7,052 bases of DNA from DATDRQ01 sp035291645 (lineage in GTDB: Bacteria > Chloroflexota > Anaerolineae > Anaerolineales > UBA4823): contig DATDRQ010000151.1 in the NCBI GenBank assembly GCA_035291645.1, positions 1 to 7,052 of the forward strand. The letters are read 5' to 3'. This document shows, in pieces, positions 1-7,052 of the stretch. Each line of letters begins with the position of its first letter. Position 1 is the stretch's first letter. The notes beneath the pieces were generated by a model that did not search any database, was not told where the DNA came from, and saw nothing but the letters and a program-made list of their open reading frames with translations. The position numbers and the translations under genes were made by a program.

Positions 1-1059
1 GGCATGGGTAAGCTGGAGGTCTTTAACCCGTCTCTTGGGATGTATCAGCCTCTCCCTGGAACGCCTCAGTTGATCGTGCTGAGGGAACAACCGGTGATCA
101 GTCATAACCTGGGCGCTACATTGCGCGATCTCGGCGAAGGGGTCGCATGCATCGAGTTGCACGCCAAGATGAACGCCATCGACGATGATATCCTGAGCAT
201 GATCGAACTAGGCCTTGACCGGACTGTTGAGGATTTCGATGGCCTGGTGATCACTACTGAAGCGGAGCACTTCGGTGCCGGGGCAAACCTGTTCATGGTA
301 GTGATGCTGGCCCAAAACGAAGCCTGGGAGCAGCTGGAGGCCGCCGGACGCAGGTTCCAGGGCTTGAACCAGCGCATCCGCTACTTCCCCAAGCCAGTAA
401 TCGTCGCCCCAGCTGGCTTGGCCCTGGGTGGGGGTTGCGAGCTGATGATGCACGCCAGCCGGGTGGTGGCGGGTTCCGAACTCTACGCTGGCCAGGTAGA
501 GATCGGGCCAGGTGTTATCCCGGCCGGGGCAGGCACGAAAGAACTGCTGCGCCGGATCGTGAACCCGCCGATGCGCACCCCAAACGCGGTAGTGCTGCCC
601 TTCCTTCAGCGGATCTTCGAGCTGGTCGGGATGGCAAAAGTCTCCACCAGCGCTGAAGAAGCCCGGCAGTTTGGGCTGCTTGGACCGTGCGACCGGGTGG
701 TGTTGAACCGAGCCCATCTCACGGCGCATGCCAGGCAGGAGGTGCTGGCGCTGGTTTCCGCCGGTTACCAGCCTCCGCTGCCGGAAAAGATTTATGCTGC
801 CGGGCGGGATGCGCTGGCCGCGTTGCGGGTGGGGATCTTCATGTACCAGGAGGGGGGGTATATCACCGGGCACGAAGCCCTGATCGCGGGTAAATTAGCT
901 AACGTCATGACTGGCGGCGAGCTCAGCCGGCCGGCCTGGGTGGATGAACAGTACATCCTGGACCTGGAACTGGAGGCATTTCTTTCCCTGTGCGGAGAGC
1001 AGAAGACTCAGCAGCGGATGTGGCACGTCCTGCAGACCGGGAAAGTGCTCAGGAATTAG
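1..1059 (+). CDS. fadN: FadN-like 3-hydroxyacyl-CoA dehydrogenase/enoyl-CoA hydratase, C-terminal part (5' end outside window)
   Basis: This is the enoyl-CoA hydratase end of a multifunctional beta-oxidation enzyme. It hydrates trans-2-enoyl-CoA, and the full protein would also oxidise 3-hydroxyacyl-CoA with NAD. The frame is open from the first base, so the ATG at 4 is probably internal. Family members are near 790 aa with the dehydrogenase domain first; only 352 residues are present here. Counting from the ATG at 4, a crotonase fold starts near residue 45. Oxyanion-hole segments are AEHFGAGANLF (87-97) and ALGGGCELMMH (140-150). E146 and E166 (in GQVEIGPGVIPAGAG) match the two catalytic glutamates of enoyl-CoA hydratases. 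The end, TGKVLRN, resembles the FadN-type C-terminus. It is followed 11 nt later by a thiolase, the usual partner. The fused-enzyme identity is inferred from the C-terminal region and context, because the dehydrogenase domain is not visible. Confidence 0.87.
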   Translation, partial: GMGKLEVFNPSLGMYQPLPGTPQLIVLREQPVISHNLGATLRDLGEGVACIELHAKMNAIDDDILSMIELGLDRTVEDFDGLVITTEAEHFGAGANLFMVVMLAQNEAWEQLEAAGRRFQGLNQRIRYFPKPVIVAPAGLALGGGCELMMHASRVVAGSELYAGQVEIGPGVIPAGAGTKELLRRIVNPPMRTPNAVVLPFLQRIFELVGMAKVSTSAEEARQFGLLGPCDRVVLNRAHLTAHARQEVLALVSAGYQPPLPEKIYAAGRDALAALRVGIFMYQEGGYITGHEALIAGKLANVMTGGELSRPAWVDEQYILDLELEAFLSLCGEQKTQQRMWHVLQTGKVLRN

Positions 1060-1063
1060 GAGG
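1058..1063 (+). promoter_or_regulatory. Shine-Dalgarno of the thiolase gene, overlapping the upstream stop
   Basis: AGGAGG lies 7 nt before the ATG at 1071 and shares its first two bases with the TAG stop (1057-1059) of the upstream gene. It fixes the thiolase start at 1071 and suggests translational coupling. Confidence 0.85.
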
Positions 1064-1070
1064 CGAAGAG

Positions 1071-2269
<1,199 letters not shown>

Positions 2270-2270
<1 letters not shown>

Positions 2271-2274
2271 GGAG
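2270..2274 (+). promoter_or_regulatory. Shine-Dalgarno of the SCP2 gene, overlapping the thiolase stop
   Basis: AGGAG begins on the last base of the thiolase TGA and sits 10 nt before the ATG at 2285. It repeats the stop/Shine-Dalgarno overlap seen at the previous junction. Confidence 0.7.
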
Positions 2275-2284
2275 AATTTGAATC

Positions 2285-2617
2285 ATGTCCGATGAAATCA
2301 CGGTAGCAGAACTGATGAACCGCATGCCGAAGGCTTTTATCCCGGAAAGCGCAGCCGGGGTCGACGCGGTGATCCAGTTCAATCTGTCCGGGGAGGGTGG
2401 CGGCGATTGGTTCGCTACGATCCGAGATCAGAAATGCCAGGTCGAAGAAGGCACGACGCCGAACCCGACGATGACTCTGCGGGCAGACGCTCAGGATTAC
2501 AAGAACATCATCCTCGGAAAACTCGACCCGATGGCGGCGTTCATGCAGCAGAAAGTTAAGCTGTCCGGTAATTTGAATATGGCGCTGGCGTTGACCAAAT
2601 ATTTCAAGATGCGCTAA
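2285..2617 (+). CDS. Stand-alone SCP2 sterol-carrier-type lipid-binding protein
   Basis: A 110-residue protein made of a single SCP2 domain. SCP2 domains bind fatty acids, acyl-CoA or other lipids in a hydrophobic tunnel and usually have no catalytic role. The signature is the segment from about 61 to 102: PTMTLRADAQDY, then ILGKLDPMAAFMQQKVKLSGNL, which is the conserved substrate-binding end of the family. There is no signal peptide or membrane segment, so it should be cytosolic. It is complete and of typical length for bacterial single-domain SCP2 proteins. Its place directly behind the hydratase/dehydrogenase and thiolase genes suggests that it holds or delivers acyl-CoA for beta-oxidation; that role is inferred. 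In animals SCP2 is fused to a thiolase (SCP-x) or to the multifunctional enzyme MFE-2, so this adjacency mirrors those fusions. Confidence 0.92.
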   Translation: MSDEITVAELMNRMPKAFIPESAAGVDAVIQFNLSGEGGGDWFATIRDQKCQVEEGTTPNPTMTLRADAQDYKNIILGKLDPMAAFMQQKVKLSGNLNMALALTKYFKMR

Positions 2618-2637
2618 GCTGCAATCGAAACGAAGAG

Positions 2638-2661
2638 GACCCGGAGAATTTCTTCCGGGTC
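2638..2661. terminator. Hairpin in the convergent spacer, possible bidirectional terminator
   Basis: GACCCGGA (2638-2645) pairs perfectly with TCCGGGTC (2654-2661) around an 8-nt loop. It lies 20 nt after the SCP2 stop and 16 nt after the proS stop read on the other strand. There is no long T-run on either side. The - strand side reads CTCTTCGTTTCG, which is mildly T-rich; the + strand side is TCCCGATCGTTCC. Termination is therefore plausible but weak by the intrinsic-terminator standard. Confidence 0.5.
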
Positions 2662-2677
2662 TCCCGATCGTTCCATT

Positions 2678-4471
2678 CTATTCGCTATAAGAAACCGGTT
2701 TCACAGTATTAAGAATCTCATCGTGGAGTGCCTGGATGGCTGAACTCACCAATGGGAGGACTTCAGGCAGGGGGATAAATAACTTCTCCTCCAAATCCCG
2801 GCGTTTATATTCGATCCCCCCTGACTGGAGCGACCGCTCGCTGACCGTGATCCGGATGGGGATGCCGATCAGATCCGCATCTTTAAACTTCACCCCCGGG
2901 CTCTCCTGACGGTCGTCGAAAAGTACTTCGTAACCGGCTTCTTGCAGGTCAAGGTAAAGCTTTTCGGCGATCGCCGCGGGATCAGAAACCGGTTCGCCCG
3001 AGGCTGATTTTTCCTTTTTCCCAAGGGCAACCAGGTGGATTTGATACGGGGCGACGGTGATGGGCCAGATTAACCCATTCTGATCGTGATGTTCCTCGGC
3101 AATGCAAGCGAGCAGGCGCCCGCTGCCGATCCCGTAAGATCCCATGATGACCGGCCGCGCTTGCCCGTCCTGATCCTGGAAAGTCGCCCCCATAGCCTCA
3201 CTGTAGCGTGTGCCGAGCTTGAAGATGTTGCCCACCTCGACGCCGCGCCGGGCGATCATCGGCTGCCCACAATCCGGGCACGGGCTGCCATCTTCTGCCG
3301 CGGCAATATCGGCGACCAGACTGGCGAGATAATCACGCTCATAATTTACATTACGCAGGTGGAATCCGGTCTTATTGGCACCGGCGACCAGGTTTGGGGA
3401 TGTGGCGACAGAATCATCTACCACGACGATCACTCCTTCTACACCGATGGGAGAAGCAAAGCCCGGTACAGCCCCGGCAGCGATGATCTCATCTTCGCGC
3501 GCCGGGCGCAGTTCCTTGGCGTGCAGCGCATTGAGCAGCTTGGTCTCGTTGACCTCCAAATCCCCGCGTATGATGGCGAAGACGAGCTGCGATTTTACCT
3601 CCTGACCATCCTGGAGATCAGCCACCAGGAAAACCGCCTTAGCCGTCTTGGATTTCGGAATTCCTAAATAATCAGCCAGCGCCTGGATGGTCTTAGCTCC
3701 CGGCGTGGCGACTTCCTCTAAGGGCAGCGGGTCCTCCACCGGTGCAGCCGGCTTGTGGAACAATGCGATCTGGCGGTTGGCCGCGTAACCACACGCCTCG
3801 CAGATCAACAGGGTATCTTCACCGACCGGAGTCAGGTACATAAACTCGTGCGCCAACCTGCCGCCCATCATGCCGACGTCTGACTTGACCGCCAGGACGG
3901 GCAAACCGCAGCGGTGAAAGATGTCAAAGTAAGCCTGGTAGTGGGCCCGGTATTGTTGATCCAATCCCTGCCAGTCGGCATCCAAGCTGTAGCTATCTTT
4001 CATGGTGAACTCGCGCACGCGGATCAGGCCTGCTCTGGGCCGGGGGTCATCCCGCCACTTGGTCTGGATATGGTAGATCAAGGCAGGCAGCTGCCGGTAG
4101 GAGTGAATTTCTTTGCGGACGAGGTCAGCCACCACTTCCTCATGGGTCATCGCCAGGACCATCTCGCGTCCGGATTTATCCAGGAAACGACCCATCTCCG
4201 ATCCGATGGCGTACCAGCGACCGGTCTCTTTCCAGAGCTCGGCGGGGTGCACGACGGGCATCATGACCTCCTGGCCTCCGATGGCGTCCATCTCCTGGCG
4301 CAGGATATTTTCGATCTTGGTCAAGGAGCGGCGCGCCAGGGGCAGGTAGCTGAATATTCCGGTGGCCAGCTGCTGGATAAAACCGGCCCGGATGAGCAAC
4401 TTATGGCTGGGAATCTCCGCCTCGGCCGGCGCTTCTCTCAGGGTCTGGCTGAAAAGTCTGCTCATTCTCAT
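2678..4471 (-). CDS. proS: Prolyl-tRNA synthetase, bacterial type with INS editing domain
   Basis: Charges tRNA-Pro with proline in the cytoplasm; a class II synthetase of 597 residues, close to the usual length of about 570. Motif 1 is around 60-80 (GGQEVMMPVVHPAELW). THEE is at 109-112. Motif 2 is 138-160 (TKWRDDPRPRAGLIRVREF). Motif 3 is around 444-459 (GSYGIGSGRLLACIAE). The YbaK-like INS domain lies at roughly 230-400 and should clear Ala-tRNA-Pro. K278 and H371 sit where the E. coli editing residues K279 and H369 are expected. The anticodon-binding domain spans about 472-570 (VAPYQIHLVAL, then FDDRQESPGVKFKDADLIGIPIR). CxxC pairs at 224/227 and 398/401 bracket the INS domain and may bind zinc. 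The first Met is preferred because AGGAG lies 10 nt upstream of it; Met3 would be 16 nt away. A terminator-containing leader precedes the gene. Confidence 0.98.
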   Translation of the reverse strand: MRMSRLFSQTLREAPAEAEIPSHKLLIRAGFIQQLATGIFSYLPLARRSLTKIENILRQEMDAIGGQEVMMPVVHPAELWKETGRWYAIGSEMGRFLDKSGREMVLAMTHEEVVADLVRKEIHSYRQLPALIYHIQTKWRDDPRPRAGLIRVREFTMKDSYSLDADWQGLDQQYRAHYQAYFDIFHRCGLPVLAVKSDVGMMGGRLAHEFMYLTPVGEDTLLICEACGYAANRQIALFHKPAAPVEDPLPLEEVATPGAKTIQALADYLGIPKSKTAKAVFLVADLQDGQEVKSQLVFAIIRGDLEVNETKLLNALHAKELRPAREDEIIAAGAVPGFASPIGVEGVIVVVDDSVATSPNLVAGANKTGFHLRNVNYERDYLASLVADIAAAEDGSPCPDCGQPMIARRGVEVGNIFKLGTRYSEAMGATFQDQDGQARPVIMGSYGIGSGRLLACIAEEHHDQNGLIWPITVAPYQIHLVALGKKEKSASGEPVSDPAAIAEKLYLDLQEAGYEVLFDDRQESPGVKFKDADLIGIPIRITVSERSLQSGGIEYKRRDLEEKLFIPLPEVLPLVSSAIQALHDEILNTVKPVSYSE

Positions 4472-4481
4472 CGGTAGCTTT

Positions 4482-4486
4482 CTCCT
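4482..4486 (-). promoter_or_regulatory. proS Shine-Dalgarno
   Basis: AGGAG on the - strand lies 10 nt before the ATG at 4471 and 11 nt after the terminator T-run. It decides for the first of two closely spaced Met codons. Confidence 0.8.
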
Positions 4487-4497
4487 AAGAAATGGAT

Positions 4498-4535
4498 AAA
4501 AAAAATCGCCCTGCTGGGCAACAATCCACAGGGCG
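4498..4535 (-). terminator. Intrinsic terminator just upstream of proS (attenuator candidate)
   Basis: On the - strand CGCCCTG (4535-4529) pairs with CAGGGCG (4513-4507). The stem extends by TGG/CCA (4528-4526 with 4517-4515) across one bulged base. An A and then eight T residues (4505-4498) follow. This is a textbook intrinsic terminator. It lies 163 nt after the radical SAM stop and its T-run ends 26 nt before the proS ATG. It could end the upstream operon, but no promoter fits between it and the proS ribosome binding site, so it must at least affect proS transcription. Confidence 0.85.
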
Positions 4536-4698
4536 GAAAATTCTTGATTGAGAACCAGTTACCTTCCAAACCCTGGAGAACCGTAAGTCCATGATATGTT
4601 TCGGTAGACAGGGGAAGGGACGGGAAATAGAAATGTGATGTGCATGGCGTAATGAGTTTACCATCCTCTGGTTCGATTGAGAAGAGAATTGTCCTCAC

Positions 4699-5616
4699 TC
4701 AATATCGATGGTCCAACCGGTAGAGACCAGCCTGGGTCGCGATCTGAACCGCTTGGGCATATTCCTGGCTGGTGATGCACCGGTTGAGTTCCGGGATGTT
4801 GTGGGATTTATAATCAGGCCGGTATTGAGCCATCAGGTTCAGGTAAGTATTCCGCGAGATCTCTCCACTTAAGAATCGCGTGACCTCGGCTGTTCCAGCC
4901 AGACCGTTTGGGAGAACCAGGTGACGCACCAGTAGACCGCGAGCAGCCAGGCCATTCTCATCGGTTTGAAGATCACCCACCTGGCGGTGCATCTCCCGAA
5001 CCGCATCCTGGTTTGCCTCGCAATAGTTACGGATCTTCGAATACTGGCGGGCGATGGCGGAGTCTCCATATTTCATATCGGGCATGTAGATATCAACGAC
5101 TCCATCCAGCAACTTCAGCATTGCCAGAGAGTCGTAACCACCGGTGTTGTAAACCAGAGGCAGGCGGAGACCAGCCCTCGCAGCAGTCCATAGGGCAGCC
5201 AGAATCTGTGGCACGACGTGGCTTGGTGAAACCAGGTTGATATTGTGGCAGCCGTGGGCCTGGAGTTCGAGCATCGTGGCTGCCAGCTGCCCGGCTCTGA
5301 CGACCTCCCCCGCGTCGGTCTGGCTGATCTCATGATTCTGGCAGTACTGGCAGCGCAGATTGCAGCGCGCAAAAAAGATCGTGCCTGAGCCGCGCCAGCC
5401 ACGCAGGGGATACTCCTCACCCAGGTGGGGTCCATAACTGCACAACCGGGCGTGAACGCCGGTCTGGCAGACGCCGATCTGACCTGCAAGCCGGTCTACC
5501 GGGCATTCCCAGGCGCACACGTCACAGATCGATAAGTGTTTCTGGGCCTCCACCACCCGGTGTTCGAGTTCACCGCTCGGTAATAGCTGGAGATAAGCTG
5601 GTTCGAGTGTGGTCAT
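4699..5616 (-). CDS. PflX-family radical SAM protein (pyruvate formate-lyase activating enzyme-like, function unknown)
   Basis: A 305-residue radical SAM protein of the COG1313/PflX type, often labelled as a pyruvate formate-lyase activase homologue but without an established substrate. The 4Fe-4S/SAM motif CNLRCQYC gives C85, C89 and C92, preceded by RGSGTIFFARC. The stretches NINLVSPSHVVPQIL (125-139), PLVYNTGGYDS (153-163), DIYMPDMKYGD (175-185) and GLLVRHLVLPN (227-237) are family hallmarks. An N-terminal cluster C31-x2-C34-x3-C38-x11-C50 may hold an extra metal centre. The start at 5616 is chosen because homology begins just after it; an in-frame ATG at 5742 would overlap the thioesterase gene by 116 bp. 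It lies 10 nt behind the thioesterase stop with only a weak GAGA ribosome binding site, so it may depend on translational coupling. No glycyl-radical enzyme is encoded in the window. Confidence 0.9.
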   Translation of the reverse strand: MTTLEPAYLQLLPSGELEHRVVEAQKHLSICDVCAWECPVDRLAGQIGVCQTGVHARLCSYGPHLGEEYPLRGWRGSGTIFFARCNLRCQYCQNHEISQTDAGEVVRAGQLAATMLELQAHGCHNINLVSPSHVVPQILAALWTAARAGLRLPLVYNTGGYDSLAMLKLLDGVVDIYMPDMKYGDSAIARQYSKIRNYCEANQDAVREMHRQVGDLQTDENGLAARGLLVRHLVLPNGLAGTAEVTRFLSGEISRNTYLNLMAQYRPDYKSHNIPELNRCITSQEYAQAVQIATQAGLYRLDHRY

Positions 5617-5626
5617 ACATTCTCGA

Positions 5627-6502
5627 TCAATCAGCGATATTGGGTGCGAAATCGGCCAGCATCTGCTCCGGAATGCGCACCGGTCGCTGGCTTGCCAGGT
5701 CCACCCATACCCCCAGGGAATGCACCCTGGTGAGCAATGCATTGTCTCTCACCCGGTGGATCGTATAATGGCGGACCGCAGTCGACCGGCGGACGTCGGA
5801 AACCCAGGTCGAAATGACCAGTTCATCATCCAAAACTGCTGGTCGCAGGTACTGGATCTGGTGGCGGCGGATGAGGATCGCCACTCCTTCCGCCAGCATG
5901 CGCTGGATGGGCCAGCCATAAGCGGCGATCACCTGCATGCCGCACTCTTCGACGTAATTGAGATAATTGGCGTTATTGACGTGGTGGGCGTTGTCGATAT
6001 CCTGCCAGGTGACCTGCCGCTGCATCCGAAATACCCCGGCAGGAGGACCGGGAGACTCAGGGGTGGCTTCTCTTGATGGAAATTTCGATGGTAGACCTTC
6101 CGGATAGAATGCCTGGGCAAAGGTCTGTGGGATCGTGACCGGGAGGTTCGTTTTGGTGTCTACGAAGACCCAATCGGTCAGCGCTTTCGCTACCGGCGCA
6201 TCTGTACCGGCCAGGTAGGACTCGTAGGCGCGTCGCGAGCGCACCCTGAAGAAATCCATCACCCAGGTCTTGATCTCAACTGTTTCACCGTACCAGACCG
6301 GCCTCAAAAACTCGATATCGGTTTCCCGGATCAACCAGTGGCAGCCCATCTGGGCATAACGGTCCAGGCCATACCCGGCAGCTGCCGAGGCATCGAAGGC
6401 GGTCTCCTGCATGTAACGCAGGTAATTGGCGTTATTCAAATGTCCAAATGCGTCGCATTCATAATATCGGACGCGAAAGTTGCGGGTATGGGTCAGTGGC
6501 AT
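5627..6502 (-). CDS. Double-hotdog acyl-CoA/acyl-ACP thioesterase (4HBT/YbgC type, internally duplicated)
   Basis: A 291-residue protein made of two fused 4HBT hotdog domains, expected to hydrolyse acyl-CoA or acyl-ACP in the cytoplasm. Domain 1 has YYECDAFGHLNNANYLRY (13-30) and domain 2 has TWQDIDNAHHVNNANYLNY (165-183). The aligned residues D17/D170, H21/H174 and N24/N177 are all kept, so both halves look competent. Each half also repeats the IEFLRP / IQYLRP block (63-68 and 216-221). A 14-bp identical stretch encoding part of NNANY occurs at 5964-5977 and 6423-6436. A proline-rich linker lies around 138-156. Plant FatA/FatB and bacterial acyl-ACP thioesterases share this two-hotdog plan, so acyl-ACP is a possible substrate. 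The ATG is 1 nt after the dehydrogenase stop, with AGGA 5 nt upstream, and the radical SAM gene follows after 10 nt. Confidence 0.9.
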   Translation of the reverse strand: MPLTHTRNFRVRYYECDAFGHLNNANYLRYMQETAFDASAAAGYGLDRYAQMGCHWLIRETDIEFLRPVWYGETVEIKTWVMDFFRVRSRRAYESYLAGTDAPVAKALTDWVFVDTKTNLPVTIPQTFAQAFYPEGLPSKFPSREATPESPGPPAGVFRMQRQVTWQDIDNAHHVNNANYLNYVEECGMQVIAAYGWPIQRMLAEGVAILIRRHQIQYLRPAVLDDELVISTWVSDVRRSTAVRHYTIHRVRDNALLTRVHSLGVWVDLASQRPVRIPEQMLADFAPNIAD

Positions 6503-6503
6503 C

Positions 6504-7052
6504 TCAGTCCTGGTAGACTTCAGGATTCACGCAATAGGGCAACCGTTCACCGGCCAGACCAGCCAGCAGGTTTTCACAGGCGCGCAAGGCCATGTTCCGG
6601 CGGGTGTTCCAGGTGGCCGATCCGATGTGCGGGACGATCAGGCAGTTCGGCAGGCCGAAGAGCGGGTGATCGGGAGGCAGCGGTTCCGGATCGGTCACGT
6701 CCAGCGCGGCAGCTCGGATCTCGTTCTTCTGCAAGGCTCTGGCGAGCGCGCTGGTGTCCACAACCGGACCGCGGGAGGTGTTGACCAGGATGGCGGTGGA
6801 TTTCATCCTCTCCAGGGCGGCTTCGCCGAAAAGTTGGTAAGTTTCGGAAGTCAGGGGGATGTGCAAGCTAACAAAATCGCTCTGCTCGAGTAGTTCTTCC
6901 AGCGATAGGCGACTGGCTTCCAGCCGGGTTTCCAAGTCCGGGTGTGGATCGGTATCGGCGTAGACCAGGCGCAGGCCGAATCCCCGGGCGCGCTCGGCAA
7001 CGGCCCTCCCGATCTTGCCCATCCCGACGATTCCCAGCGTGGCGCCCCGCAG
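6504..7052 (-). CDS. D-isomer-specific 2-hydroxyacid dehydrogenase, C-terminal part (5' end outside window)
   Basis: Interconverts a 2-keto acid and a D-2-hydroxy acid with a nicotinamide cofactor; glyoxylate, hydroxypyruvate or phosphoglycerate are the commonest substrates of the family. The frame is open to the window end, giving 182 residues of an expected 310-340, so the ATG at 7022 is internal. Counting from the window end, TLGIVGMGKIGRAVA (5-19) contains the GxGxxG Rossmann motif. D33 at the end of the next strand favours NAD(H), by family rule. R94 (NTSRGPVVD), E123 (DVTDPEPL) and H142 (PHIGSAT) are the catalytic Arg, Glu and His. The tail (168-182) has no ACT or other regulatory domain as found in many SerA proteins, which favours a glyoxylate/hydroxypyruvate reductase-like enzyme. 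It is the first visible gene of the - strand operon, with 1 nt to the thioesterase ATG. Confidence 0.9.
   Translation of the reverse strand: MRGATLGIVGMGKIGRAVAERARGFGLRLVYADTDPHPDLETRLEASRLSLEELLEQSDFVSLHIPLTSETYQLFGEAALERMKSTAILVNTSRGPVVDTSALARALQKNEIRAAALDVTDPEPLPPDHPLFGLPNCLIVPHIGSATWNTRRNMALRACENLLAGLAGERLPYCVNPEVYQD

Larger units (their letters stand above)
4472..4698 (-). promoter_or_regulatory. proS 5' leader region with attenuator architecture
   Basis: This 227-nt interval between the radical SAM gene and proS has no convincing gene and is the longest non-coding stretch in the window. Read on the - strand it holds a weak promoter match, TTCTCA (4683-4678), 17 nt, TAAACT (4660-4655), agreeing with the sigma-70 consensus at 8 of 12 bases. 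It also holds a bulged hairpin ATGGTAA/TTACGCCAT with a 5-nt loop (about 4664-4644), a repeat of GGTTCTC (4582-4576 and 4556-4550), then the intrinsic terminator and the ribosome binding site. Because the terminator lies between any possible promoter and proS, the layout points to control by premature termination. The canonical T-box sequence TGGNACCGCG was looked for and not found, so the leader class is unknown. Confidence 0.5.

Noticed and set aside
208..873. Long - strand open frame opposite the enoyl-CoA hydratase gene
   Set aside because: It lies wholly antisense to a well-supported conserved gene and shows no domain; it arises from GC-rich codon structure.
990..1070. Upstream in-frame ATG for the thiolase
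   Set aside because: It overlaps the preceding gene by 70 bp and gives a non-homologous extension, whereas the ATG at 1071 has a perfect AGGAGG 7 nt upstream.
3086..3667. Long + strand open frame opposite proS (a second lies at 3914-4477)
   Set aside because: Both are antisense shadows of clear ProRS coding sequence, with no motif and no ribosome binding context.
4540..4600. Canonical T-box antiterminator core in the proS leader
   Set aside because: The only similar pieces are AGGGTTTGGA and ACTGGTTC. The ACCGCG half of the core and a clear stem I were not found, so it is kept only as a possible diverged case.
4468..4698. A 76-codon - strand frame with a GTG start right after the radical SAM stop, running through the proS leader
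   Set aside because: It runs through the terminator hairpin and T-run and ends inside the proS start region. Its composition is not protein-like and it has no recognisable domain, so it is best seen as untranslated leader.
5617..5742. N-terminal extension of the radical SAM protein from an ATG at 5742
   Set aside because: It would overlap the thioesterase gene by 116 bp in another frame. The extra residues are Cys/Trp-rich and unlike the family, and homology starts after the ATG at 5616.
5609..6076. + strand open frame opposite the thioesterase gene
   Set aside because: Antisense to both conserved hotdog blocks; the translation has low-complexity Ile/Val/Asp runs and no domain.

Overview
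This 7.05-kb window is a gene-dense stretch of a bacterial chromosome with moderate-to-high GC. It holds seven genes in two convergent groups: three on the + strand and four on the - strand. The outermost gene at each end is cut by the window edge. There is no sign of phage, insertion sequence, CRISPR or RNA genes. The gene set suits a lineage such as Anaerolineae/Chloroflexota or a similar deep-branching or Gram-positive-like group: a FadN-type hydroxyacyl-CoA dehydrogenase/enoyl-CoA hydratase followed by a FadA thiolase and a lone SCP2 domain, a PflX-type radical SAM protein, and a bacterial-type ProRS carrying CxxC pairs. That placement is inference from gene content; no marker gene fixes it.

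Region 1-2617 (+ strand) is a fatty-acid beta-oxidation operon. It has the C-terminal enoyl-CoA hydratase part of a FadN-like multifunctional enzyme, then a complete acetyl-CoA acyltransferase, then a 110-residue SCP2 sterol-carrier-type protein. Gaps are 11 and 14 nt, and in both the Shine-Dalgarno overlaps the previous stop codon. The two enzymes cover hydration, dehydrogenation and thiolysis of acyl-CoA. The SCP2 protein probably binds acyl-CoA or another lipid.

Region 2618-2677 is a short convergent spacer with an 8-bp perfect hairpin that may end transcription from one or both sides.

Region 2678-4471 (- strand) is proS, a complete prolyl-tRNA synthetase with the INS editing domain. Its 227-nt upstream region (4472-4698) has no credible gene. 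It contains a strong intrinsic terminator whose U-run ends only 26 nt before the proS start codon. Any promoter must lie upstream of it, so transcription has to read through. This is the most interesting signal in the window: proS looks controlled by attenuation/antitermination, yet a canonical T-box core sequence is not visible.

Region 4699-7052 (- strand) is a tightly packed operon read from right to left: a D-2-hydroxyacid dehydrogenase (5'-truncated by the window end), a double-hotdog acyl-CoA thioesterase, and a PflX-family radical SAM protein. Spacings are 1 and 10 nt. The shared role of these three is unknown. Overall the window is mostly conserved housekeeping and catabolic genes; I see no clearly new multi-gene system.
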